DNA from: Rutidosis leptorrhynchoides
Lineage: Eukaryota > Streptophyta > Magnoliopsida > Asterales > Asteraceae
DNA: 64,000 bases
Assembly: GCF_046630445.1 (NCBI RefSeq)
Contig: NC_092333.1
Coordinates: 1,760,001-1,824,000, forward strand
Direction: 5' to 3'
Positions within the stretch are counted from its first letter, which is position 1. Each line of letters starts with the position of its first letter. Below the pieces are notes generated by a model. It was not told where the DNA came from. It ran no database searches and was given only the letters and a program-made list of their open reading frames with translations. Made by a program: the position numbers and the translations under genes. Below are positions 1 to 14,331 of this stretch, one piece after another.

Positions 1-258
1 TTCAAAACAACACTTACATGTAACGACTAACGATGACTTAACGACTCAGTTAAAATGTATATACATGTAGTGTATTTAGATGTATTAAAATACTTTTGGA
101 AGACTTCAAGACATATATCAAAACACTCATACTTAACGAAAATGGTTACAGTTACTTTCCCATTCTTTTCTTTCATCAAGAATTCTAGTCGTATTCTTAC
201 CCGTATTATACACAGCTTCAAAGCGTACTTACTATGGGTATATACCAATAGGAACTAG
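1..258 (+). mobile_element. Left piece of an interrupted family-B LTR
   Basis: This stretch matches 739-1000 of the neighbouring solo LTR (shared run of an ACGACTAACGATGACTTAACG type), so it is part of another LTR of the same family that enters the window from the left. It stops at ACTAG (254-258), where a second LTR is inserted, and it resumes at 3510. The internal region and the other LTR of this copy lie outside the window. Confidence 0.85.
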
Positions 259-3200
259 TGTAGTGACCCGAACTTTTCCATGTTTATATATATTAATTGA
301 GATTGATATTTACATGATTAAATGTTTCCAACATGTTAAGCAATCAAACTTGTTAAGACTTGATTAATTGAAATAGGTTTCATATAGACAATTGACCACC
401 CAAGTTGACCGGTGATTCACGAACGTTAAAACTTGTAAAAACTATATGATGACATATATATAGTTATATATATAGTTAACATGATATTATGATAAGTAAA
501 CATATCATTAAGTATATTAACAATGAACTACATATGTAAAAACAAGACTACTAACTTAATGATTTTGAAACGAGACATATATGTAACGATTATCGTTGTA
601 ACGACATTTAATGTATATATATCATATTAAGAGATATTCGTACATCATAATATCATGATAATATAATAATTTAAAATCTCTTTTTATATTATAAACATTG
701 GGTTAACAACATTTAACAAGATCGTTAACCTAAAGGTTTCAAAACAACATTTACATGTAACGACTAACGATGACTTAACGACTCAGTTAAAATGTATATA
801 CATGTAGTGTTTTAATATGTATTCATACACTTTTGAAAGACTTCAATACACTTATCAAAATACTTCTACTTAACAAAAATGCTTACAATTACATCCTCGT
901 TCAGTTTCATCAACAATTCTACTCGTATGCACCCGTATTCGTACTCGTACAATACACAGCTTTTAGATGTATGTACTATTGGTATATACACTCCAATGAT
1001 CAGCTCTTAGCAGCCCATGTGAGTCACCTAACACATGTGGGAACCATCATTTGGCAACTAGCATGAAATATCTCATAAAATTACAAAAATATGAGTAATC
1101 ATTCATGACTTATGTACATGAAAACAAAATTACATATCCTTTATATCTAATCCATACACCAACGACCAAAAATACCTACAAACACTTTCATTCTTCAATT
1201 TTCTTCATCTAATTGATCTCTCTCAAGTTCTATCTTCAAGTTCTAAGTGTTATTCATAAATTCCAAAAGTTCTAGTTTCATAAAATCAAGAATACTTTCA
1301 AGTTTGCTAGCTCACTTCCAATCTTGTAAGGTGATCATCCAACCTCAAGAAATCTTTGTTTCTTACAGTAGGTTATCATTCTAATACAAGGTAATAATCA
1401 TATTCAAACTTTGGTTCAATTTCTATAACTATAACAATCTTATTTCAAGTGATGATCTTACTTGAACTTGTTTTCGTGTCATGATTCTGCTTCAAGAACT
1501 TCGAGCCATCCAAGGATCCATTGAAGCTAGATCCATTTTTTTCTTTTCCAGTAGGTTTATCCAAGGAAATTAAGGTAGTAATGATGTTCATAACATCATT
1601 CGATTCATACATATAAAGCTATCTTATTCGAAGGTTTAAACTTGTAATCACTAGAACATAGTTTAGTTAATTCTAAACTTGTTCGCAAACAAAAGTTAAT
1701 CCTTCTAAATTGACTTTTAAAATCAACTAAACACATGTTCTATATCTATATGATATGCTAACTTAATGATTTAAAACCTGGAAACACGAAAAACACCGTA
1801 AAACCGGATTTACGCCGTCGTAGTAACACCACGGGCTGTTTTGGGTTAGTTAATTAAAAACTATGATAAACTATGATTTAAAAGTTGTTATTCTGAGAAA
1901 ATGATTTTTATTATGAACATGAAACTATATCCAAAAATTATGGTTAAACTCAAAGTGGAAGTATGTTTTCTAAAATGGTCATCTAGACGTCGTTCTTTCG
2001 ACTGAAATGACTACCTTTACAAAAACAACTTGTAACTTATTTTTCCGACTATAAACCTATACTTTTTCTGTTTAGATTCATAAAATAGAGTTCAATATGA
2101 AACCATAGCAATTTGATTCACTCAAAACGGATTTAAAATGAAGAAGTTATGGGTAAAACAAGATTGGATAATTTTTCTCATTTTAGCTACGTGAAAATTG
2201 GTAACAAATCTATTCCAACCATAACTTAATCAACTTGTATTGTATATTATGTAATCTTGAGATACCATAGACACGTATACAATGTTTCGACCTATCATGT
2301 CGACACATCTATATATATTTCGGAACAACCATAGACACTCTATATGTGAATGTTGGAGTTAGCTATACAGGGTTGAGGTTGATTCCAAAATATATATAGT
2401 TTGAGTTGTGATCAATACTGAGATACGTATACACTGGGTCGTGGATTGATTCAAGATAATATTTATCGATTTATTTCTGTACATCTAACTGTGGACAACT
2501 AGTTGTAGGTTACTAACGAGGACAGCTGACTTAATAAACTTAAAACATCAAAATATATTAAAAGTGTTGTAAATATATTTTGAACATACTTTGATATATA
2601 TGTATATATTGTTATAGGTTCGTGAATCAACCAGTGGCCAAGTCTTACTTCCCGACGAAGTAAAAATCTGTGAAAGTGAGTTATAGTCCCACTTTTAAAA
2701 TCTAATATTTTTGGGATGAGAATACATGCAGGTTTTATAAATGATTTACAAAATAGACACAAGTACGTGAAACTACATTCTATGGTTGAATTATCGAAAT
2801 CGAATATGCCCCTTTTTATTAAGTCTGGTAATCTAAGAATTAGGGAACAGACACCCTAATTGACGCGAATCCTAAAGATAGATCTATTGGGCCTAACAAA
2901 CCCCATCCAAAGTACCGGATGCTTTAGTACTTCGAAATTTATATCATATCCGAAGGGTGTCCCGGAATGATGGGGATATTCTTATATATGCATCTTGTTA
3001 TTGTCGGTTACCAGGTGTTCACCATATGAATGATTTTTATCTCTATGTATGGGATGTGTATTGAAATATGAAATCTTGTGGTCTATTGTTACGATTTGAT
3101 ATATATAGGTTAAACCTATAACTCACCAACATTTTTGTTGACGTTTAAAGCATGTTTACTCTCAGGTGAATACTAAGAGCTTCCGCTGTTGCATACTAAA

Positions 3201-3509
3201 ATAAGGACAAGATTTGGAGTCCATGTTTGTATGATATTGTGTAAAAACTGCATTCAAGAAATTGATTTCGATGTAACATATTTGTATTGTAAACCATTAT
3301 GTAATGGTCGTGTGTAAACAGGATATTTTAGATTATCATTATTTGATAATCTACGTAAAGCTTTTTAAACATTTATTTATGAAATAAAGGTTATGGTTTG
3401 TTTTAAAAATGAATGCAGTCTTTGAAAAACGTCTCATATAGAGGTCAAAACCTCGCAACGAAATCAATTAATATGGAACGTTTTTAATCAATAAGAACGG
3501 GACATTTCA
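259..3509 (+). mobile_element. Solo LTR of family B (Ty3/gypsy chromovirus), 3251 bp
   Basis: Begins TGTAGTGACCCG and ends GGGACATTTCA, the same termini in the same sense as the LTRs of element B (25601-29046 and 56453-59900, there on the minus strand). It is flanked by a perfect 5-bp target duplication ACTAG (254-258 and 3510-3514). No internal region remains, so this is a solo LTR left by LTR-LTR recombination. It carries no coding sequence; the short reading frames inside are shadows. It is AT-rich and contains a block near 2900 that is strongly conserved in all family-B and C LTRs here. Confidence 0.93.
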
Positions 3510-6035
3510 ACTAGCATGGGATTCCACTCTTGATTATGTCATGTATGACTAATCAATTTTAACTTCTACCATGAGCTAGTTAACTAACTAGAACTCCTTT
3601 TAACCCCACTCACCACTCACCAATTACCACTCATCATTCACTCCATTTCACTTCCAATTCTCTTTCTAATTCTCTCTCAACACACACACACACACACACT
3701 ATTATGAACGTATTTTTCCAGTAGTTAATCATCATCTTCATCAAAAATCACTTCAAGAATCAAGCTATAATCATCATAGGAAGAACACTTCAAGAACACT
3801 TCAAAAATCCCTTCAAGTTTACTAATTTACTTCCAAGCTTTCTAATCCATTCCAAGTAATCATCTAAGATCAAGAAACCTTTGTTATATACAGTAGGTTA
3901 TCTTTCTTATTCAAGGTAATATTCATATTCAAACTTTGATTCAATTTCTATAACTATAAACTATCTTAATTCGAGTAAAAATCTTACTTGAACTTGTTTT
4001 TGTGTCATGATCCTACTTCAAGAACTTTTAAGCCATCCAAGATCCTTTGAAGCTAGATCATTTCTTATCACTTCTAGTAGGTTTACCTACTAAACTTGAG
4101 GTAGTAATGATGTTCATAACATCATTCGATTCATATATATAAAACTATCTTATTCGAAGGTTTAAACTCGTAATCACTAGAACATAGTTTAGTTAATTCT
4201 AAACTTGTTCGCAAACAAAAGTTAATCCTTCTAACTTGACTTTTAAAATTAACTAAACACATGTTCTATATCTATATGATATGCTAACTTAATGATTTAA
4301 AACCTGGAAACACGAAAAACACCGTAAAACCGGATTTACGCCGTCGTAGTAACACCGCGGGCTGTTTTGGGTTAGTTAATTAAAAACTATGATAAACTTT
4401 AATTTAAAAGTTGTTATTCTGAGAAAATGATTTTTATTATGAACATGAAACTATATCCAAAAATTATGGTTAAACTCAAAGTGGAAGTATGTTTTCTAAA
4501 ATGGTCATCTAGACGTCGTTCTTTCGACTGAAATGACTACCTTTACAAAAACGACTTGTAACTTTTTTTCCGACTATAAACCTATACTTTTTCTGTTTAG
4601 ATTCATAAAATAGAGTTCAATATGAAACCATAGCAATTTGATTCACTCAAAATGGATTTAAAATGAAGAAGTTATGGGTAAAACAAGATTGGATAATTTT
4701 TCTCATTTTAGCTACGTGAAAATTGGTAACAAATCTATTCCAACCATAACTTTATCAACTTGTATTGTATATTATGTAATCTTGAGATACCATAGACACG
4801 TATACAATGTTTCGACCTATCATGTCGACACATCTATATATATTTCGGAACAACCATAGACACTCTATATGTGAATGTTGGAGTTAGCTATACAGGGTTG
4901 AGGTTGATTCCAAAATATATATAGTTTGAGTTGTGATCAATACTGAGATACGTATACACTGGGTCGTGGATTGATTCAAGATAATATTTATCGATTTATT
5001 TCTGTACATCTAACTGTGGACAACTAGTTGTAGGTTACTAACGAGGACAGCTGACTTAATAAACTTAAAACATCAAAATATATTAAAAGTGTTGTAAATA
5101 TATTTTGAACATACTTTAATATATATGTATATATTGTTATAGGTTCGTGAATCAACAGTGGCCAAGTCTTACTTCTCGACGAAGTAAAAAAATCTGTGAA
5201 AGTGAGTTATAGTCCCACTTTTAAAATCTAATATTTTTGGGATGAGAATACATGCAGGTTTTATAAATGATTTACAAAATAGACACAAGTACGTGAAACT
5301 ACATTCTATGGTTGAATTATCGAAATCGAATATGCCCCTTTTTATTAAGTCTGGTAATCTAAGAATTAGGGAAGAGACACCCTAATTAACGCGAATCCTA
5401 AAGATAGATCTATTGGGCCTAACAAACCCCATCCAAAGTACCGGATGCTTTAGTACTTCGAAATTTATATCATATCCGAAGGGTGTCCCGGAATGATGGG
5501 GATATTCTTATATATGCATCTTGTTAATGTCGGTTACCAGGTGTTCACCATATGAATGATTTTTATCTCTATGTATGGGATGTGTATTGAATATGAAATC
5601 TTGTGGTCTATTATTATGATTTGATATATATAGGTTAAACCTATAACTCACCAACATTTTTGTTGACGTTTTAAGCATGTTTATTCTCAGGTGATTATTA
5701 AGAGCTTCCTCTGTCGCATACTTAAGTAAGGACGAGATTTGGAGTCCATACTTGTATGATATTGTGTAAAAACTGCATTCAAGAAATGTATTTTGCTGTA
5801 ACATATTTGTATTGTAAACCATTATGTAATGGTCGTGTGTAAACAGGATATTTTAGATTATCATTATTTGATAATCTATGTAAAGCTTTTTAAAACCTTT
5901 ATCTATGAAATAAAGGTTATGGTTTGTTTTAAAAATGAATGCAGTCTTTGAAAAACGTCTCATATAGAGGTCAAAACCTCGCAAAGAAATCAATTAATAT
6001 GGAACGTTTTTAATCAATAAGAACGGGACATTTCA
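3510..6035 (+). mobile_element. Right piece of the interrupted family-B LTR
   Basis: Continues the LTR of 1-258 after the nested solo LTR and ends with the family terminus GGGACATTTCA at 6035. From about 3730 it is nearly colinear with 1270-3509 of the nested copy, so the two together look like a 2.5 kb tandem duplication. The ACTAG duplication shows insertion of one LTR into another instead. The segment 3515-3720 differs from the nested copy (a CA-repeat and ACTCACCA-rich stretch), so the two are different subfamily members. Confidence 0.88.
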
Positions 6036-7096
6036 TGTGGTGCTTAAGGCATGCCGGGAAATGCTACACTAAAAGAACAATAACCATATGTAACTACATA
6101 CTAACAACCATAAACACATCTAAACATACATATCTACATACATACATACACCCCACATCCATCCGTATATACATACATACATACCTACATCCGAACCGAA
6201 ACATACCTAAAACATACATATATGGAACGTACCCGCGTACATACACACACACACATACATACATACACCCCTTCACGAATACCTACATACACATACATAC
6301 ATATGAAAACATACGAGCATACATCCATAAAGATACATAGATGCTACCATATATGTACACATACAAACAAACGTAAACATACATACCCAGAAACATACGT
6401 ACTTAGACATGCATGCATCCATACCCTAAACCCTAAACATGCGTACATAAAAACACATACATCCATACATACACCAACATACCCGCACACACCAAGGATA
6501 CCATTGATTCCGTAAGTTGAAATACTTGATTTGTAAATCATGAATGAAATATGAATATAGCACTCACTTGCTATGATTGATCTATTACCGTTTGAGATAT
6601 TACTTACAAAGTTATTGCATTTTGATACCATTAGTTCTTATAGTTAATCAATTAATTCTCCTTCAATCCAGTGTATTGCAGTTTTGAAATTTCATAAGCA
6701 TATTAGTAAACATTTTTGAATATGAGAGCATTATGACTAATTTTTTAATACTTATTAACTAATAGAGCACAAATAATGCGGCGTTTGTTCCCACTATTAC
6801 TCTTTATTGTCACCACAAACACATGTAGTGCGTTTGTGGTCAAAATTAATTCAGGCGTATGTCAATGTGGCGATTGTTGATTCGTTGAGGATTATTTCTC
6901 TCTCACTTTTTATTGTTTAGCTTTCATACGCTAATCAGATATTACCACATGATTAACATTCTACAACCCTCTCCAACAACCTTCTCTACTACAAACCCGC
7001 TTCCCACCATCATTGTCATATTAGCACTATAATCCAAAAAAACCTCTTATCTACTGGACCTCAACATCACTTTTATCTACATCACTTTTATCTATC
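6036..7096. other. Spacer with degenerate ACAT repeat and small hairpins; no gene seen
   Basis: No credible coding region. 6110-6495 is a degenerate (ACAT)n microsatellite; the Thr/His/Tyr-rich frames over it are repeat artefacts. Two adjacent CCCTAAA units, the plant telomere motif, lie at 6424-6437. ACCACAAAC (6812-6820) and GTTTGTGGT (6832-6840) form a 9-bp inverted repeat with an 11-nt loop. The rest is plain AT-rich DNA up to the Harbinger target duplication TAA (7097-7099). Confidence 0.7.
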
Positions 7097-7120
7097 TAAG
7101 ACCACTCTCAACGGCTCGTG

Positions 7121-9628
7121 TGTAACATCCCGCGTTTTTCCGTTAAATTTATTTTTAACACTGTCTTTTTTTTATTATTATAATATCTTTCGTTATTTAA
7201 AATTCGTAACTTTCGTTGACTAACGTTCATAATATTTCCGTTATTTAATTATAACATCACTCATTTACTCGAGCGTTTTCAAAATATCCGTTCGATAAAA
7301 TCCCGCACCCGCTTCTAAACTCGAGGGACTAAAATTGACACGGGGCAAACTAGTTGACTAGGTCAACTAGTCCACCCCAATCACCACCATTCAATCATCT
7401 CCATCTCTCTCTCTTTCTCTCTAGCAAGAACACACACACAAACACCCAATTCAATCATTCATCATCTAAATTCGATCTAGGAGGCTTACAACAAAACAAA
7501 TTACATATTTGGAATCCTCTCTTCATCCTCTACAATTTGATACCAACTTCATCTCGTTTGGGTAACATTTCTAAAACTCTAGATTTCTCTAAATTCTTGT
7601 TTTTGATTTGAAATGGTGTTAGTTAGTGTCTATGGCTCGTGTCTAGCATGAATATATGATTTACTTGCTCGATTTGTTGTTTTGAGTAACTAGTTTGAAC
7701 ATTTGAAATGGGTTTGCTTAATCTTGCATTTTGGAAGATTAAATGTTGTTTGATTGTTAAAGTTCATGTTTTAATTGTGTTACTAGTATCACTAGCTTCG
7801 TTTTGATGCGTAGGTTGATTAAGAAAACTTCAAACACACGATTATTGATTTTTGTGAATTTTGGTTAGGGTTTGATAGACTTTGAAATGAACTTTCGATG
7901 CGTTGAATGCTTGTTAATGTTGTTAGTAAGTGTTTAGATGCATTGTATGCTTAATTACCTTCGGAACGGCATATCGTATGTGTAAATTGGATTCCCGAAT
8001 CATAAAATACGTTTTACGAACTTGAAACTTTGAAAATAAACCCTTCTTGATCAATTGACGAGTTTTCGGTTATTGTAATTGATGTTTTTGCTTGTGAAAG
8101 GTAGTTAATTGTATTCCTTGTCAAAGGAGCTTTCCAATGATATAAGATGCGTATTCTAAGTGTTTACGGTTTGCGTTTTGTGCTAAATTGAATTTTGGAT
8201 CAAGACTTGAACTTTTAAAACTGACCAGGTACCAGGCCACGCCTAATGTCGCGGCGCGACATCTCTGGCCGCGGCGCGGCAATAGCCGTGTTTGGGTTCT
8301 GACCTACTTTGTCAAATTTCGAAAAATGTTTGCTATGCTACGCACCTCCGATTAACATGTAACTTGGCCAACATGCTCATATATGACTTCTAAGCTTAGA
8401 AAAATAGTTCGGGACCCGACCCGAACGTGTTGACTTTTCGTTGACTTTGACCAAGTTTGACTTTTAGTCAAACTTAACCAAACTTTTATGCAATCGTTCT
8501 AACATGCTTTTATACGTGATTCTTGCATGAAACTTGACAACATGATTCACATGCTATACTATTCGAGTCGTAACGAGCCATAAGACTAATTGAACACATT
8601 TCGCTCGACCTTGTGTCGTAACCGGTTAATTGATACAACTTACTTGTTTAGGTCAAGGCTAAGCAACATTCATGCACACGTTTACTTTGTGAAGTACATT
8701 TATACTCGTGCACTCGAGGTGAGATCATAGTCCCACCTTTTCAACAACTTTTTATACTTTTAAATTGTGGGCTGAGAAACATATACTTTGTTACATTTTG
8801 TACTACTTACTTTTATACTTTGAACACAAGTACAAGGAAAACAAACATTCCACAGCGAGTTAGAACAAAAATCCTCAATTCGATTATCATTAGTTACACT
8901 TGCAGGGTGTAAGCGAGAACTTATATTGTGTGGCCATACGGGTTTGACAAACCCTCATTACGGACGGTTCGCTACCGTCTACGGATGAAATATATTTTCG
9001 AGAAACAGTATATGTTCTAACACTATTGTGATGGGGTTCTATGGAAGGAAACGTTAAGTCTTGATAATTGGGTGCTCGCGAACAATACTTTTGAAATGCA
9101 AACGATTATGATAATCAACGTTATGGGAATACTAAATCTTGTGGTTCAAAAACAACGTTTATTACAAACACCTATGATTTCACCAACGTTTTTCGTTGAC
9201 AGTTTTCTATATGTTTCTCAGGTTCATACTTGGCTATTTGATACATGCTTCCGCGTACACTCATACTTGCTTGGAGTCGAGCATACATGCATACACTCTG
9301 ATTTCTTGCTTGGGGTCAAGCATATATACATACATACGCTAGGGATAGCACTTTTGGATTCAAACTTTTGTTTACATACTTACGCTATTTATAGCAACTG
9401 TGTTTTTCAACTTATATTATGTCGCAAGTTATTTCATTTATACTTTATGACTTTTGTAAACTTAAACTTGTTGTCGATCCGTTTGGTGAACTAAACTTTG
9501 CAAGTCATGCACGTTTCAAATGAATGCGACATAATTTTGGTCAAACGAGTCTCATATAGGGACTACGACCACGCAACGGGACCTAAGTTAACGGCGCCGT
9601 CAATAACGGTTTTGGTCGGGTCGTTACA
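7121..9628 (+). mobile_element. Solo LTR of a second retrotransposon family, 2508 bp
   Basis: Begins TGTAACATCCCGCG and ends GGGTCGTTACA, with a perfect 5-bp duplication TCGTG at 7116-7120 and 9629-9633. No internal region or coding sequence remains. It shares the general layout of the other long LTRs here (a 'tagtcccac' block near 8729, an 'aaaccctcatt' block near 8950 and a 'ctcatatagggac' block near 9551) but its termini differ. A GC-rich island at 8244-8285 holds the palindrome ATGTCGC-GGC-GCGACAT followed by a second CG-rich repeat, which stands out in an AT-rich LTR. Confidence 0.92.
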
Positions 9629-9964
9629 TCGTGGTTGAGGCCGCCATTGAGAGTGTGAATGAATGGCGACGATAATAGCAAACATTTCTTGATCCGCCGT
9701 TCGATGACCGTTAACCATTTATTCGTTGGATGAAAATGTGGAACACGGACGAAATGGTCTCAAACGGCTTCATTTTCAAATTTCTAACGGATATATTTAT
9801 ATTTTTAACACTTTTATTTATATATACCCTAACAACTATCTCTTTTTCACCAACATTAACTCATATCTTTTATCAAACTCCATCTCAACTTCATCATCTC
9901 CATCAACTTCATCATCATGTTTTCCAACAAAAAAAATCAAAAACAAAAACAAAAATCACAAAAT

Positions 9965-11254
9965 ATGACCATCGATGACGAAGAGTGGCAGTCGGTCCTC
10001 CACAACACGCTTCTTCAATCTCAACATTCTAACCCAAACCCCCAACATCAAGGTCGATTGAATATGCAACATCAACCTCTCATGGGCTCGTCATCTAACA
10101 CTCAATATACTCATTATCCTGTACTAAACAATTGGCCCGTGAATCCACTTTCCTTACCTCATTACATCAATAACCCGCAGTGTCAATCTCAACCAAATCA
10201 ATATAACCAACCTCAAACACCTTAATATAACCAACCTTAAACACCTCAATATAACCAACCTCAAACACCTCAATATAGCCAACCTCTAAGCCCTTACATA
10301 CCGACGTTTGACACACCACCCGAAGAAGTAGAAGAACTCGAAGCAGTCCAAGAAACACAACTCGAACCTGATCATGTAGAAGAAACAGAAGAAGCAGTCG
10401 CGACCAAGAAAGGAAAAAAGGTTAAGGTTTTGTGGTCGGGCGAGGAAAGTAGGATTTTGGCCGAGTGTTGGATGCGCACTACTCTAAATCCCGAAATCGG
10501 AAATTCTCAAACATATAGTTCTTTTTGGGGGAGCGTCCGAGAAGATTACAACTCTCAAGTAAGGGAACAAAGGCGCATGGATCAAATAACGGGCAAGTGG
10601 AGCAAGATGAACAAAGACATCAAGTTGTTTATCGATCTTTATAATAAACTTGTTACTCATTGGCCAAGTGGACACAACGACGCGGATATCATTGTGCAAG
10701 TTAAGAAGGCGTTTCGTGAACAACAAAAAAGAGCCTTCGTGTATGAAGAAGCATGGAGGGTCGTTAAAGATTGTCCTCAATTTTTAACATTTCAAAGTGT
10801 GGTGACCGCCAAACGTCGACTAACCGAGCCTGACCCTATCAATTTGGGAGATGCCGACCAGACTCCGACTCTGACTCCGACTCCGAACCCGCCAATCAAT
10901 TTGGAGAATTTATTTCGAGGTCCACCAATCCGCCGTCCGGTGGGTCGTGCAAAGAGTCAAAAGAGTTCTTGTTTGTCGGATGCGGCATCTCGTTGTTCTT
11001 CGGATGATGCTAGATCATTTATTTATGAGACTGCAAATGCTATGTGTGAGACGATGAGGGTGATAAAGGAGGAGGCTGAAAAAAGGACAAAAAAGTATGA
11101 GGAGCAAGTCGATACTCAAGTGATGTTGGAAAGTTTGAAGCTTCTATCTCAACCGTTGTGTTCCGACATTCCACCCGAGCAATACGAGTTGTTGATGCGA
11201 GCAAGGAGTAACATAACGAAGAAGTATGCAAGAAAGTTTACCGATGACAATTAG
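9965..11254 (+). pseudogene. Harbinger ORF1, Myb/SANT-like DNA-binding protein, broken by two stops
   Basis: In PIF/Harbinger transposons the Myb-like ORF1 protein works with the transposase to bind the element ends and bring the complex to the nucleus. The frame starts at ATG 9965 (an in-frame ATG also lies at 9917). It encodes a Gln/Asn/Pro-rich N-terminus, an acidic stretch with a basic KKGKK patch, then a Myb/SANT-like trihelix domain from about 10430 (WSGEESRILAECW, FWGSVREDY, RWSKMNK-like core) and a C-terminal Lys/Glu coiled region. This arrangement is often annotated in plants as 'glutathione S-transferase T3-like' or 'NAM-associated'. Two in-frame TAA codons at 10223-10225 and 10238-10240 split it. 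The downstream 274 codons are otherwise open in the same frame, so decay is recent. No DDE transposase frame accompanies it. Confidence 0.8.
10199..10294 (+). repeat. Four 24-bp coding tandem repeats in ORF1
   Basis: Units at 10199-10222, 10223-10246, 10247-10270 and 10271-10294 each encode the octapeptide QYNQPQTP or a close variant. The second unit carries both ORF1 stop codons: its first and sixth codons are TAA where the sister units have CAA. Confidence 0.9.
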
Positions 11255-13286
<2,032 letters not shown>

Positions 13287-13456
13287 TAATTAATAATAAT
13301 TAAGTTTTATTATTAAATATTGAAAGTGGGACTAAGTTGGGGTAAGTCATGAATGTTAGCAGTTAGTGGTTGGTTAGTGATGAAAAAAAAGTACTGATGT
13401 GGCGCTGATGTGTCAGTAAGTGATCACATGACAGTATGTCATGGATGAGAATGGTC
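13287..13456. other. Right terminal part of the Harbinger element
   Basis: Non-coding subterminal DNA. CATGACA-GTA-TGTCATG (13426-13442 region) is a 7-bp palindrome just inside the right terminal repeat GGATGAGAATGGTC. Together with the hairpin at the left end this gives both ends a subterminal stem. Confidence 0.6.
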
Positions 13457-13459
13457 TAA

Positions 13460-13833
13460 GGCCACTTCCTATCGTAACTAAACTATTCATCCTCTTGCTT
13501 TTCAAAAAAAAAAAAAAAAAAAAATTCATCCTCTTAACATTCCACATCAGCGCCACATCAACAACAATATCCTATAACTAACTCATAACTAAACAATCCC
13601 TATCATAGCTAAAACAATACTCCTCTTAATATATAATGTACAAGCAATAAAGCATCAAGTCCAATAATAAAAAGCCACTGGGACTCACAATTCCTATAAA
13701 CCTAAACTCTTCCATTAAATCCATGGTGAGTGCGGGTAACTAACGCGGTAACTAAGCTGTGCTTATGGTTCATTACGGGTAATTACGGGTAATGAGCGTG
13801 TAATGACGGATAATGGAATCATATGGAGTGTTA
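13460..13833 (+). mobile_element. Tourist-like MITE, copy 1 of a tandem dimer
   Basis: Starts GGCCACTTCCTATCG directly after TAA (13457-13459) and is about 80-85% similar by eye to copy 2 throughout (shared blocks include CTAACTCATAACTAAACA, TATAATGTACAAGCAATAAA and GGTGAGTGCGGGTAACTAA). It holds an A20 run (13504-13523). Its right end is short of the terminal repeat (GGAGTG then TTA), so the monomers are fused at a TTA. There is no coding capacity. The family is inferred from the TAA/TTA flanks and terminal motif. Confidence 0.7.
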
Positions 13834-14140
13834 GGCCACTCCCTATCGTAACTAAACTATTCATGCTCTTAACGTTCCACATCAGCGCCACATCAATATC
13901 AATATCTTATAACTAACTCATAACTAAACACTCCCTATCATGGCTAAAACAATACTCCTCTTAATATATAATGTACAAGCAATAAAGCATCAAGTCCAAC
14001 AATAAAAAGGCACTGAGACCCACAATTTCTATAACTAACCAAAACTCTTCCATTAAATTCATGGTGAGTGCGGGTAACTAAGCCGTGCCTATGATTTATT
14101 ACGGGTAATTACAGTTAATGAGCCGTGAGAGGGAGTGGTC
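13834..14140 (+). mobile_element. Tourist-like MITE, copy 2 of a tandem dimer
   Basis: Starts GGCCACTCCCTATCG after TTA (13831-13833) and ends GGGAGTGGTC, the inverse of its start, followed by CAA. If the dimer moved as one unit the flanks TAA (13457) and CAA (14141) would be a target duplication with one change. Copy 2 lacks about 60 bp present in copy 1. It ends about 190 bp before the HCF244 start codon, so it forms part of that gene's upstream region. Confidence 0.7.
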
Positions 14141-14331
14141 CAAGTGGATGGATGGAACGTTAACTTCCGGATAGATATAGTGCAATATATGTGAGAGAAG
14201 AAATCGTAATCCAATTTGGAGGGGGTGACGTGGAATCACTCGCATCTCACTCTCCATTTCTTCCCCCCTCTCGCTTTTTAATTTTTCTCCACACATAATC
14301 ATTCATACGCGCAATCACCATAGAGGTAGAT
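14141..14331 (+). promoter_or_regulatory. HCF244 proximal promoter and 5' leader
   Basis: This is the only unique sequence between the MITE dimer and the ATG. It contains TGACGTGG (14226-14233), an ACGT-core box of the kind bound by bZIP factors in light-regulated plant promoters. Next to it is a pyrimidine-rich stretch (14245-14290) that resembles the TATA-less promoters common for photosynthesis genes. No convincing TATA box is seen. The transcription start is not identifiable from sequence alone. Confidence 0.4.

Noticed and set aside
259..6035. A complete LTR retrotransposon with two LTRs and no interior
   Set aside because: The ACTAG duplication surrounds only 259-3509, and the flanks join into one LTR, so it is a solo LTR nested in another.
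6424..6437. Telomeric repeat CCCTAAA
   Set aside because: Only two units within an ACAT-type repeat; no support for an interstitial telomere array.
6094..6515. Overlapping Tyr/Thr/His/Val-rich reading frames on both strands
   Set aside because: They are translations of the degenerate ACAT microsatellite; no family motif, and frames exist on both strands.
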